A stretch of 64,000 nt of DNA from assembly GCA_963786295.1 (NCBI GenBank), contig CAWAYV010000003.1:1-64000 (forward strand). Reading direction: 5' to 3'. How positions within the stretch are numbered: the stretch's first letter is position 1; each line of letters opens with the position of its first letter. Below the pieces are notes generated by a model. The model was not told the origin of the DNA, ran no database searches, and worked only from the letters and a program-made list of their open reading frames with translations. A program made the position numbers and the translations under genes. The stretch is from JACCZX01 sp963786295. GTDB lineage: Bacteria; Pseudomonadota; Gammaproteobacteria; Burkholderiales; Burkholderiaceae_F. This document shows positions 24,732 through 33,859 of the stretch, in pieces.

Positions 24732-25928
24732 TCAATCCATGAACGGCGTCGGATCGACGTAGACCGGCGGGCTCATCACGGCAAACGGGTACTTCGGGTC
24801 CTTGGTCATCTTGCCCCAGAACTGCGCGCGATTGGCCTGTTGATCCTTGCTCCGAATCGTCTGCTTGCCGATCGGCGTATCGACGGTGAGGTTGAGCATC
24901 GCCTTCGCGACTCTCTCTGAATCCGTGCTGTTGGCTTTCTGGATTGCAGCTGTCAAAACTTGCATGCCGATGTAGCCGGTGATGGGCCACGAGGCAGGAT
25001 GCTCTTCCTTCAGGAAGACGCGAAGACGCTGCGTGTAGTCCTTGTGCGCCGGCCCACCCTCCCAGTTGAACGCGTCATACGCGTTGGCCCAGATGCCTAC
25101 CGGGTAATCGTCGCCCATCGCTTTCGCCGTCTCGATCGCGCCGGCCTCGCCCGCGGCGACCACGTTGTTCTTAACCGCGTCGAAGTAGTTGAGCGGCTTC
25201 GCCTGCTTGACGAAGGTCACGAAGTGTCCTCCCCACAGGCTGGTGAACACCGCCTCCGGCTTCTTGGCCATCTGCGCATTGATGAAGGGCGTGTAGTCGG
25301 CTTCGCCGAGCTTCGGCCACTGCTGGTCCACGATTTCGATGTCCGGTCGCAGCTTCTTCAGATGGGCGACGAACGCGCGCGTCACGTCCTGGCCGAACGC
25401 ATAATCCTGGCTCATCGTCGCCACGCGCTTCACGTGGGTCCACTTCGCCATGATCTCGGCCGCCGAACGGCCTTCAATGGTGGTGTTGGAAGCCGTGCGG
25501 AAGACGTAAGGGTGCAGGTTGGCGGGTGTGACGAGCTGATCGGTCTTCACGACCGGCACCACGAACACGATCTTGTTTTCCTTCGCGACCGGCGAGACGG
25601 CCGGCCCCTCGGCAGAGGTGAGCGTGCCGACCAGAAAGTCGACGTTCTCGCGCAGGATCAAATCGCGTGCGACGCGCACGGCCTCGTCGGCGTTGCCCTT
25701 CGTGTCGCGCACGACAAGCTCCAGCTTGCGACCGAGCACGCCGCCTTTGGCGTTGATTTCTTCGACGTACATCTGTGCGCCCTTCAACGAAGGCTCGCCG
25801 ATCAGTGCACCCGGACCGGAAAGAATCACCGGATATCCGATGCGAATGTTCTTCTGCGCGGCCGCCGGTCCCGCTGCCAGGGCGACGCCGGCGATCAGAA
25901 ACGAAACGCTTAGCTTTCTCCAGTTCAT
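24732..25928 (-). CDS. LIV-type ABC importer periplasmic binding protein
   Basis: A Sec signal peptide (VSFLIAGVALAAGPAAAQ) precedes a type I periplasmic binding fold. It has the family opening IRIGYPVILSGPGALIGEPS, GAQMYVEEINAKGGVLGRK, LVVRDTKGNADEAVRVARDL and a mature length close to 375 residues. The FGQDVTRAFVAHLKKLRPDI segment begins the second lobe. It is the LivK-equivalent of the downstream permease genes but is separated from them by the IclR gene. It has aggcaaccATG just upstream. The ligand is unknown; the bound molecule may be an aromatic or sugar-derived acid. Confidence 0.87.
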   Translation of the reverse strand: MNWRKLSVSFLIAGVALAAGPAAAQKNIRIGYPVILSGPGALIGEPSLKGAQMYVEEINAKGGVLGRKLELVVRDTKGNADEAVRVARDLILRENVDFLVGTLTSAEGPAVSPVAKENKIVFVVPVVKTDQLVTPANLHPYVFRTASNTTIEGRSAAEIMAKWTHVKRVATMSQDYAFGQDVTRAFVAHLKKLRPDIEIVDQQWPKLGEADYTPFINAQMAKKPEAVFTSLWGGHFVTFVKQAKPLNYFDAVKNNVVAAGEAGAIETAKAMGDDYPVGIWANAYDAFNWEGGPAHKDYTQRLRVFLKEEHPASWPITGYIGMQVLTAAIQKANSTDSERVAKAMLNLTVDTPIGKQTIRSKDQQANRAQFWGKMTKDPKYPFAVMSPPVYVDPTPFMD

Positions 25929-25982
25929 GGTTGCCTCCTTCGGCGGTGGTTTTATGCCGGCTCGCAGAGCCAGTGTTTTGCG

Positions 25983-26903
25983 TCATCCGCAAAACATTGT
26001 CAATTCTCGAAAAAGGCTAAGAGGCGGGCTGACCGTTGTCAAGGAGCATTCGGTGGCGGATTGAAGTGCCGGCTCCTTCACGGTGATGCGCCACAGCGTG
26101 CGCGCATCGTTCGGATCGATCAGCGTCGCCGAATGCAGCAGCGACGCGTTGTCCCAGATCACCAGATCGCCGACGCGGTACTTGAGCCGATATTGGTACT
26201 TCGGCTGCGTCGCGTGCGCCTTCAGCTCGTCGAGCAGCGCGATCGCCTCGTCGTCGGGCATGCCTTCGATGCCGAACGAGCTGCCCGATACCGCATACAG
26301 CGCCTTGCGGCCGGTGACCGGGTGTGCGCGCGCGATGCGGTGCCTGACCCAGTTCATTCTGTTTTTCTGCTCGTCGGTCAGCACCGAGGCGACGGTGCGC
26401 GACGCTTCGTTCAGATCGTCGCGGTTGCCGTAGTGGTGCAGCCCGACCAGATTCTCGATGCGCGCCTTCATCGCCGCCGACAGATCGTCGTAGGCCGCGT
26501 ACTGGTTGGCGAACAGCGTGTCGCCGCCGATCTTCGGCACGACGATCGAGTACAGCATCGTGCAGCGCGCGGGGATATCCAGATACGAGTAGTCGGTATG
26601 GAAGTAGGTGCCGGCGTCCGCAAGGCCGGTCGGTACGCCATCCTTGATCACGTTCGACAGGATCAGGATGTCGGCGCACGCGGGATGGTGGAACTGATCG
26701 ATCACGTGCGGCTCGGGCGGGCCGAAGCGCTGCGCAAATGCGTGGAACTGCGCAGGCGTCAGGCGCTGACCGCGAAACACCATCACCTGGCCGGCGAAAA
26801 ATGCGCGCTCGACTTCCTTGAACGCGGCGTTGGTCAGTGGCGACGCAAGATCGACGCCGTCAACCTCGACGCCGAATCCGTCGCTGAGCGGTCGCAGCTG
26901 CAT
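25983..26903 (-). CDS. TauD/TfdA-family Fe(II)/2-oxoglutarate dioxygenase
   Basis: The 306-residue protein carries the facial triad of the family: the His-x-Asp pair in TYFHTDYSYLDIPA near residue 110 and the distal His in VIWDNASLLHSAT near residue 265. The 2-oxoglutarate-binding Arg is in ARTLWRITVKEPA. The start MQLRPLSDGFGVEVDGVDLA is typical. Its ATG overlaps the stop of the SDR gene by one base (TGATG), so they are co-translated. It lies upstream of the ABC importer and downstream of the TRAP genes. It would hydroxylate a carbon compound, releasing an aldehyde or leaving group; the substrate is unknown. Confidence 0.82.
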   Translation of the reverse strand: MQLRPLSDGFGVEVDGVDLASPLTNAAFKEVERAFFAGQVMVFRGQRLTPAQFHAFAQRFGPPEPHVIDQFHHPACADILILSNVIKDGVPTGLADAGTYFHTDYSYLDIPARCTMLYSIVVPKIGGDTLFANQYAAYDDLSAAMKARIENLVGLHHYGNRDDLNEASRTVASVLTDEQKNRMNWVRHRIARAHPVTGRKALYAVSGSSFGIEGMPDDEAIALLDELKAHATQPKYQYRLKYRVGDLVIWDNASLLHSATLIDPNDARTLWRITVKEPALQSATECSLTTVSPPLSLFRELTMFCG

Positions 26904-27671
26904 CAGAGCCCGTTTGCAAGGAATCCACCGTCGACTGCAATTGTCGCTCCCGTAGTAAAGCCCGCGGCGTCGGAGGCGAGGTACACCGCCGCGCCGACCA
27001 GCTCGGAGAGTTTCCCGAAGCGGCCCATCGGCGTGCGCGCGATTGCGAGCGCCTTGCGCGCGTCGGACATCTTGTCTTGGTTCAGCGCGGTCATGAAGAA
27101 GCCCGGTGCGATCGCGTTGACGCGAACGCCGGTGCTCGCCCACTCGGCGGCGAGCGACTGCGTCAGCGACACGACCGCCGACTTGGTCATCGCGTAGACG
27201 CTGCTGCCCGGCCAGCCGCGAAACGACGACAGCGAGCCGATGTTGACGATGCTGCCGCTCTTGCGCTCGACCATGCGGCGGCCGAATTCGGTGCAGGCCC
27301 AGAACACGCCGTCGATGTTGGTGCGCATCACCGATGCATATTCCTGTTCGCTGAAATCGAGCGCCGGCTTGATCACCGTCGTGCCTTGCGCGTTCAGCAG
27401 GATGTCGATCGGGCCCTGCTCGCTCCAGACCTGCTCGGCGAAACGGCGCATTTCGTGTCAAGTTGCTGGCGTCCACCGCGTAGCCGACGCTGCGCGGGTC
27501 CGTTTGCTTCAGCTTGGCGACGCTGGCATCGATCTTGTTCGCGTCGCGGCTCGCGACCACCACGCGCGCGCCGGCGGCCTGGAAGCCGAGCGCGATCTCG
27601 AGCCCGATTCCGCTGGTGCCGCCGATCACCAGCGCAGTACGACCATCGAGGCTGAAGTTCGCTCCGCTCAC
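26903..27671 (-). pseudogene. Short-chain dehydrogenase/reductase, frameshifted
   Basis: The classical SDR has the NAD(P) motif ALVIGGTSGIGLEIALGFQA (start GTG at 27671) and VVVASRDANK. After a shift near 27455 it continues GPIDILLNAQGT, SIVNIGSLSSFRGWPG with the catalytic Ser, and SVYAMTKSAVVSLTQSLAAE with Tyr-x3-Lys. RVNAIAPGFFMT and the C-terminal TTGATIAVDGGFLANGL complete it. The junction reads VDASN-L followed by indel and then MRRFAEQV; one or two bases would restore it. The N-terminal frame runs on into the dioxygenase frame, so a naive ORF call fuses two genes. It is probably an active dehydrogenase of the catabolic operon with an assembly error. Confidence 0.72.
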
Positions 27672-27681
27672 TTGACGCTGC

Positions 27682-29004
27682 TCATTTCAAAAACTCGGGC
27701 GAAATCAATCTCGGCAGGAACAGCGCGATTTCGGGCCAGAGGATCAGCAGCGCCAGCACCCCGAGCATCGGGATGAGCATGATCATTACGTCTTTGAGGA
27801 CGTCGATCATACGGATCTTCGCAATCGCGCAGGCGATCATCAGGCACAGGCCGTAGGGCGGCGTGACCAGCCCGAACGCGAGCGAAACGATGCCGACCAT
27901 TGCGAAGTGCACCGGGTCCATGCCCACCGCCATCGCAAGCGGCTGCAGGATGGTGCCGACGATGATGATCGCGGGGATTGCATCCAGAAAACATCCGACC
28001 ACCAGGAACACGAACGCGATGAAGAAGCCGGTCTCGGTCAAGCCCATGTTCCACGCCGACACACCGGCGAGGATCGCCTTCGGGATCTGGTAGTACGCGA
28101 GCAGCCAACCGAAGGCCGAAGCGGTGCCGACGCAGAACAGCGCGATGCCCGCGAGCTTGCCGGTATCGAGCAGCGCTTCGTGCAGGCCCTTCAGGTTCAT
28201 CTCGCGGTAGACCACGATCGACAGCGCCGCGGCGTACAGCACCGCGATGCACGCCGATTCGGTGGCGGTGAACCAGCCGAAGATCTTGCCGCCGACGATG
28301 ATCACCGGCGTCATCAGCGCCGGAATCGCGACCGCAGCGGCGCGCAGCAGCTCGATGAAGGTGGCGCGCGGATAGGTCGGATAGCCGCGCGCCTTGGCGT
28401 ACGCGTGCACGGTCGCCATCTGCGCCAGACCGATCAGCAGCCCCGGGATGATGCCGGCGAGAAACAGCGCGCCGATCGACACCGTCAGCACGCCGCCCCA
28501 GACGATCATCAGGATCGAAGGCGGAATGATCACCGCCAGCACGGCCGACACCGCGGTGATGGCCACCGAGAACGACCGGTCGTAGCCTTCCTTGATCTGC
28601 GCTTCGATGAAGATCTTCGACTGGCTGGCCGCATCCGCGGTGGAGGAACCCGAGATGCCGGCAAAGAAAATCGAAAGCACCACGTTCACCTGTGCCAGGC
28701 CGCCGGGGAAATGCCCGACCAGGTCGCGCGAGAAGCGCATCAGCCGGTTGGTGATGCCGCCGACGTTCATCAGGTTGGCGGTCAGCAGGAAAAACGGCAC
28801 CGCCAGCAGGATGAACGAGTTGTAGGCATTGAACGTCTCGCCCATCAGCGTCCCTGTGTCGAGGTGCGGCTCGATCAACAGGATCGGCAGGCACGCCAGA
28901 CCGAGCGCGAAAGCGACCGGCACGCGCAGGAACATCAGCGAGAAAAATACCCCGAACAGGATCCACGAGGCGGTGCCGGGGTCGAGGACGCTGGCCCCGC
29001 TCAT
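27682..29004 (-). CDS. dctM: TRAP transporter large permease (DctM)
   Basis: The 440-residue protein has about 12 membrane helices. It shows the family segments LRVPVAFALGLACLPILLIE, ILLAVPFFLLTANLMNVGGI, SIFFAGISGSSTADAASQS (substrate/Na+ site of TRAP permeases) and VIIPPSILMIVWGGVLTVSI. A late FGLVTPPYGLCLMIA segment is also typical. It works with DctQ and the periplasmic DctP to import an organic acid, driven by the sodium gradient. Its ATG overlaps the predicted DctQ stop (ATGA). Confidence 0.87.
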   Translation of the reverse strand: MSGASVLDPGTASWILFGVFFSLMFLRVPVAFALGLACLPILLIEPHLDTGTLMGETFNAYNSFILLAVPFFLLTANLMNVGGITNRLMRFSRDLVGHFPGGLAQVNVVLSIFFAGISGSSTADAASQSKIFIEAQIKEGYDRSFSVAITAVSAVLAVIIPPSILMIVWGGVLTVSIGALFLAGIIPGLLIGLAQMATVHAYAKARGYPTYPRATFIELLRAAAVAIPALMTPVIIVGGKIFGWFTATESACIAVLYAAALSIVVYREMNLKGLHEALLDTGKLAGIALFCVGTASAFGWLLAYYQIPKAILAGVSAWNMGLTETGFFIAFVFLVVGCFLDAIPAIIIVGTILQPLAMAVGMDPVHFAMVGIVSLAFGLVTPPYGLCLMIACAIAKIRMIDVLKDVMIMLIPMLGVLALLILWPEIALFLPRLISPEFLK

Positions 29005-29494
29005 GCGGGCTTCTTGCTACGCTAAGGATCATCAGGTTGTCCCACATCTGCTCGCCGAGGAACACCAGCCAGGTAAAGCCGGTCAGCGGCCAGGCGACAT
29101 GGATCATCCACAGCGGCAGCTCGGCCAGCTCGGAGAAGCGGTTCCAGCCGAAGCGCGTGAACTCGATGCCGGCCCACACGAATACCAGCGCCATCGCAAG
29201 CACGCCGAGGCTTGCCACCAGCCTCACTGCGGCCTCCGCGCGCCGTCCGAGCCGTGGCCACAGGTCGACTTCGAAATGCGTGCCCTCGCGCACGCCGATC
29301 ATCGCGCCGATCATGATCATCCAGATGAACAGGAAGCGCGCCATCTCTTCGGTCCAGATGTAGCTCGGGATCAACGCGGTGTAGCGCGAGAAGATCTGCA
29401 GCGACACCGGAACGATCAGGATCGCCACCGACGTGACCAGCAGCCAGGACAGCAGCCAGCTGTAGCCGGCGGTGAATTTGCGCCAGAAGCTCAT
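29001..29494 (-). pseudogene. dctQ: TRAP transporter small permease (DctQ), frameshifted near the C-terminus
   Basis: Four hydrophobic helices and the DctQ pattern are clear: VTSVAILIVPVSLQIFSRYT, YIWTEEMARFLFIWMIMIGA, a helix after VREGTHFEVDLWP, and IHVAWPLTGFTWLVFLGEQM. The frame then continues without a stop into out-of-frame DctM sequence. One base missing near 29015-29020 would end the protein ...KPA with a TGA overlapping the DctM ATG, the usual arrangement. The protein is otherwise complete, so a sequencing indel is likely. Confidence 0.78.
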
Positions 29495-29516
29495 CAGAAG
29501 AATTCGCGCAAGAAAA

Positions 29517-29548
29517 AACCACTCCGGCGTTACTGCGCCGGAGTGGTT
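29517..29548 (-). terminator. Intrinsic terminator/attenuator between dctP and dctQ
   Basis: A perfect 13-bp stem (29517-29529 with 29536-29548) and a 6-nt loop lie 18 bp after the dctP stop. On the minus strand they are followed by six T residues. This is a strong rho-independent terminator shape. Placed between the binding-protein gene and the permease genes, it would make DctP more abundant than DctQM, as is common for binding-protein transporters. Confidence 0.8.
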
Positions 29549-29565
29549 GTTCCCCGCGCTATTGC

Positions 29566-30543
29566 TTACTTGATCGCGTTGATCTTCGCCAGCAACTGCT
29601 CAGCGCCGATTTCCTTGGCGTACTCCGCCATCACCGGGTCGACCGCTTTCTTCATCGCGGCGCGGTCGGCGAACGGAATGCGCTTCAGCTTGCCCGCCTT
29701 CTCCATCGCGTCGAGCTTGGCGGTGTCTTCGCTCGATTCGATCTGGCGGCCGTAGGTGCCGGCCTCCTTGCCCGCCTTGAGGATCGCCGCCTGCAAATCT
29801 GGCGGCAGTTTGTTGAAGGTCTTGGTGGAAAAGCACAACGGGCGGATCGTGATCGCATGCTGCGTCATGTTGAGGTTCGGGGCGACCTCGAAAAACTTCA
29901 TCTGCTCGACGCCCGCCGCCTCGTTCTCGCCCGCCGCGATCACGCCGTTCTGGATCGCGTTGTAGACCTCGTTGTAGGCGATCACGGTCGGCGCCATGCC
30001 TGCGGCCGAGAAGGTCTTGGACCAGATCGGCGCACCTTGCACGCGCACCTTCAGGCCCTTCAGCTCGGCCATGTTCTTCACCGGCTTGTTGGCGAAGATG
30101 TTGCGGGTACCGCCGCCCGCGTAGCCGATCAGCATCACCTCGGCCTTCTGATTGATTTCGTCTGCGACCGGCTTCAGCAAATCGGCGTCGAGCACTTTGT
30201 TCCAGTGATCCAGGTCCCTGAACAGGAACGGCGCGTCGATGAACGGCGCGGCTTTCGAGAACGTGGACATGTGCGCCGGCGATACGATCGCATAGTCGAC
30301 CGCCTTGCCCTGGGACATGTACTCGAAGTACTGCTTCTCCAGTCCGAGCGAGCTGTTTTTGTGCAGCACGAAGGTGATCGGCTTGCCGTAGTACTTCTTC
30401 ACCAGTTCCTCGAAGCTCACCATCGCCTTCGTGAAGGCATGGTCGTCGTTGAACTGCGACGCCCCGTTCAGCGTGATGGTCTGCGCACCAGCCGGAAGCG
30501 CGATTGCAGCCGCAAGCGCGGCCAGTAACAGTCTGCGTTTCAT
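29566..30543 (-). CDS. dctP: TRAP transporter substrate-binding protein (DctP)
   Basis: A Sec signal peptide (LLLAALAAAIALPAGAQ) precedes a 300-residue DctP-type domain. Family segments are SPAHMSTFSKAAPFIDAPFL, the GGGTRNIFANKPVKNMAELK region, and GLKVRVQGAPIWSKTFSAAG with the Arg that salt-bridges a carboxylate ligand. AYNEVYNAIQNGVIAAGENE follows. A carboxylate substrate is therefore expected. With the uronate dehydrogenase genes nearby, a hexuronate is a fair inference. A terminator hairpin follows the stop. A remnant dioxygenase tail lies directly upstream. Confidence 0.86.
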   Translation of the reverse strand: MKRRLLLAALAAAIALPAGAQTITLNGASQFNDDHAFTKAMVSFEELVKKYYGKPITFVLHKNSSLGLEKQYFEYMSQGKAVDYAIVSPAHMSTFSKAAPFIDAPFLFRDLDHWNKVLDADLLKPVADEINQKAEVMLIGYAGGGTRNIFANKPVKNMAELKGLKVRVQGAPIWSKTFSAAGMAPTVIAYNEVYNAIQNGVIAAGENEAAGVEQMKFFEVAPNLNMTQHAITIRPLCFSTKTFNKLPPDLQAAILKAGKEAGTYGRQIESSEDTAKLDAMEKAGKLKRIPFADRAAMKKAVDPVMAEYAKEIGAEQLLAKINAIK

Positions 30544-30544
30544 G

Positions 30545-30679
30545 TCTTGTCCCCTGTTTGACGGTAATGCGCCACAAGGTGCGCGGATCCGTGGGATCGG
30601 TCAGCGTCGCCGAATGCAGCAGCGGCCATTGTCCCAGATAAACCGGATCGCCGACCCCGTATTTCCCCAAGGGCAGCAC
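30545..30679 (-). pseudogene. C-terminal remnant of a TauD-family dioxygenase
   Basis: About 45 codons upstream of dctP read GVGDPVYLGQWPLLHSATLT and DPTDPRTLWRITVKQG. This closely parallels the C-terminal end of the intact TauD gene at 25983 (RVGDLVIWDNASLLHSATLI and RTLWRITVKEPA). The distal metal-binding His and the 2-oxoglutarate-binding Arg are preserved, but the rest of the enzyme is absent and no stop precedes the dctP start. It suggests a second dioxygenase gene once stood here, or that duplication and deletion reshaped the left edge of the island. Confidence 0.65.
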
Positions 30680-30820
30680 TCCAGGCGTGACTGGCGCGTA
30701 TCAGAAAACGCTACCCGCCGTGATCCTGGCGCTGCTTCAGTCGATTTTGTCGCCCCTTCCGTGTATCGCACGGCAATGTGCGTACGGCCCCGTTGGGGCT
30801 CAGACAAGCGAGGCAAACAC

Positions 30821-31522
30821 ATGGGTGTTATCAGCCGCATCAACGACCTTCTACTGGCCAACGCGCACCACGCGATCGACCAGGCGGAGAACCCGGAGGT
30901 CATGCTCAAGCAGGTGATCCGGGACATGGATCGGAACATTTACGAAGCACGCGCGGCAGTGGTGAGCGCTGTCGCGGGCGAGAAACAGCTCGCCGCGCAG
31001 GCCAAGCACCATCGATCTGTCGCCAGCGACATGGAGAGGAAGGCGGAGTCTGCGTTGAACGCGGGGCGCGAGGATCTGGCTCGTCAGATGCTTGCGCGCA
31101 AAATCGATCACGACCGAGTCGCTGCGGACCTTGAACGTTCGCACTCCGGCGCGAGCGAAATCTGCACGCGCGTAAAGGCGCAGCTGGACATGCTGCACGC
31201 AAAGCGTGCCGACGCATGCCGGCGCAAGGACGTACTGATCGCACGCCAGCGCGCTGCTGAAGCACGATCTCGAGTCACGCGCAGCCTGGCTGCAGCCACC
31301 GTCGGTGACACGAGCGGCGAGACGCTCGCGCGCATGCAGCAGCGGGTCAGCGAGATGGAGGCGGAGGCGGCCGCTGTGACCGAAGTTCTCGAAGAGCCGA
31401 AGCAGCCCGACAAGGACATCGCCGAGATCGAGACAGCCGCGCAAGTGGACGACGCGTTGGCCGCGCTTAAAGCGCGTCTCGCACACAGCGGACCGGCGCC
31501 CTCAACCCCAATCAATGCCTGA
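30821..31522 (+). CDS. pspA: PspA/IM30 family protein
   Basis: The 233-residue, almost entirely helical coiled-coil protein begins MGVISRINDLLLANAHHAID and continues QAENPEVMLKQVIRDMDRNI. This is the amphipathic N-terminal helix and first hairpin of PspA/Vipp1 proteins, which coat and protect the inner membrane under stress. It ends in an Asp/Glu-rich tail (DIAEIETAAQVDDALAALKA). The ATG at 30821 was selected because earlier open codons are antisense to the dctP upstream region. It forms a two-gene unit with the YiaA-like gene 18 bp downstream, so joint function in envelope stress is likely. Confidence 0.85.
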   Translation: MGVISRINDLLLANAHHAIDQAENPEVMLKQVIRDMDRNIYEARAAVVSAVAGEKQLAAQAKHHRSVASDMERKAESALNAGREDLARQMLARKIDHDRVAADLERSHSGASEICTRVKAQLDMLHAKRADACRRKDVLIARQRAAEARSRVTRSLAAATVGDTSGETLARMQQRVSEMEAEAAAVTEVLEEPKQPDKDIAEIETAAQVDDALAALKARLAHSGPAPSTPINA

Positions 31523-31540
31523 TTAACCGAAGGAGAAAAC

Positions 31541-31831
31541 GTGAACGACCTCAACAGTACTCAGCTCAATTCACCCAGTTGGATGTTCTTCGTCAGGATC
31601 AATTTTGCGATCTCAATGGGTGCCATGTTCTGCGCGATTGTCCTGTCGCCGATTCAGACGATGGTCCAGGGCTTTCTTGCGATGGGCACGCTCTATCTCG
31701 TCGCCTCGACCTTTACCTTTGCCAAGACCGTCCGCGACGAATTCGAGGGCCAGAAGCTCATCAATAAACTCGCGGAAGCCAGAGCCGAGAAGCTTCTGAA
31801 GGAATACGAGCGCGAGTCAGCTACCGCGTAA
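31541..31831 (+). CDS. YiaA/YiaB-type two-helix inner-membrane protein
   Basis: The 96-residue protein has two hydrophobic helices (FVRINFAISMGAMFCAIVLS and LAMGTLYLVASTFTFAKTVR) matching the YiaAB two-helix domain, and a charged cytoplasmic tail NKLAEARAEKLLKEYERE. A strong gaaggag ribosome-binding site is 7 bp from the start. It lies directly behind pspA, and similar pspA-yiaA pairs occur elsewhere; it may anchor or sense at the membrane. Confidence 0.8.
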   Translation: MNDLNSTQLNSPSWMFFVRINFAISMGAMFCAIVLSPIQTMVQGFLAMGTLYLVASTFTFAKTVRDEFEGQKLINKLAEARAEKLLKEYERESATA

Positions 31832-31840
31832 CGCGTAAGC

Positions 31841-31873
31841 GCCGCCGTGCGGTCGTTAAGATCGCACGGCGGC
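31841..31873 (+). terminator. Hairpin after the pspA/yiaA-like unit
   Basis: An 11-bp perfect GC stem (31841-31851 with 31863-31873) with an 11-nt loop begins 10 bp after the stop of the YiaA-like gene. No long T-run follows, so it may act with Rho or simply protect the mRNA end. Confidence 0.6.
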
Positions 31874-31936
31874 GGCCTCCAATTAATCGGTCGGGTTCCG
31901 CGCTGGCACTACTGATTAATCCGACAGGAGAGACTC

Positions 31937-32659
31937 ATGGGTACTGATCCGTTGCCGCTGGACGAAGCTGCTGCGCGCGCGCTCTCCGGCGTAACCACAG
32001 CAACGCTCACCACCGTGCTGCTCAAGAAAGGGCTGCGCAATGTCTGGATGCGCGGATCAAAGTCGCTGCGTTCCGGCCAAAGACGCGTTGTCGGGCGTGC
32101 GTTCACGCTGCGCTTCGTTCCCGTGCGCGAAGACCTGGCCACGCCGGAGTCCTGGAGCGCGCCCATATCGACGCGGGCGGCGATCGAGGAAATGCCATCA
32201 GCATGCGTGGTGGTGGTGGATGCAATGGGTGTCACTGACGCCGGCATTTTCGGCGACATCCTCTGCGCGCGCATGAAGAAGCGCGGCGTCGCCGCCCTGA
32301 TCACCGACGGCACGGTGCGCGACGTGGCCGGCGTGCTGGGCACCGACTTGCCGGTGTGGTGCAGCGGTGTCGCAGCGCCGCCCTCAGTCGCCGGGCTCAC
32401 GTTCGTGGGTTGGCAGCAGCCGATCGGCTGTGGCGGTGTGGCTGTCTTCCCGAATGACGTGGTGGTGGCCGATGACGACGGCGCGGTGCTGATACCCGCG
32501 GCGCTGTTGGACGAAGTGATCGCAGCCGCGGTGGAACAAGAGCGCCTGGAGGGCTGGATCATGGGGCAGGTCGAAGCAGGCCAGGCGTTGCCCGGCCTGT
32601 ACCCGCCGAACGAGGCGAACAAGGCTGCCTACCAGGCCTGGGCAAGCAAACGGCGCTGA
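31937..32659 (+). CDS. RraA-like / 4-hydroxy-4-methyl-2-oxoglutarate aldolase family protein
   Basis: The 240-residue member of the RraA/HMG-aldolase superfamily shows VTTATLTTVLLKKGLRN at the start and RRVVGRAFTLRFVPVRE. The core DAGIFGDILCARMKKRGVAA and ALITDGTVRDVAGVLGTDLP contains the conserved G-D-x(n)-R-D catalytic residues for a divalent metal. The C-terminal VVVADDDGAVLIPAALLDEV is typical. Such proteins cleave 4-carboxy-4-hydroxy-2-oxoacids or decarboxylate oxaloacetate; a pure RNase E regulator role is less likely for this long form. It is monocistronic, next to the convergent YcaQ-like gene. Confidence 0.78.
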   Translation: MGTDPLPLDEAAARALSGVTTATLTTVLLKKGLRNVWMRGSKSLRSGQRRVVGRAFTLRFVPVREDLATPESWSAPISTRAAIEEMPSACVVVVDAMGVTDAGIFGDILCARMKKRGVAALITDGTVRDVAGVLGTDLPVWCSGVAAPPSVAGLTFVGWQQPIGCGGVAVFPNDVVVADDDGAVLIPAALLDEVIAAAVEQERLEGWIMGQVEAGQALPGLYPPNEANKAAYQAWASKRR

Positions 32660-32667
32660 CGGACCTC

Positions 32668-33762
<1,095 letters not shown>

Positions 33763-33859
33763 TATTGATGATGCCGAGCGGTCGTGCCATTGTCACGTAC
33801 CAAGCGTCTTCTGGTGAAGCAGACACAATCTCGCGCAAATTGTCTTGAACGGAAGGCCG

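Noticed and set aside
25983..27671. Single 562-codon frame fusing an SDR and a dioxygenase
   Set aside because: The middle third is out-of-frame SDR sequence; the two genes overlap by TGATG and the SDR has a frameshift.
27668..29494. Single 608-codon frame starting as DctQ
   Set aside because: After DctQ the frame is Arg/Asp-rich antisense-like sequence over DctM, which is intact in another frame.
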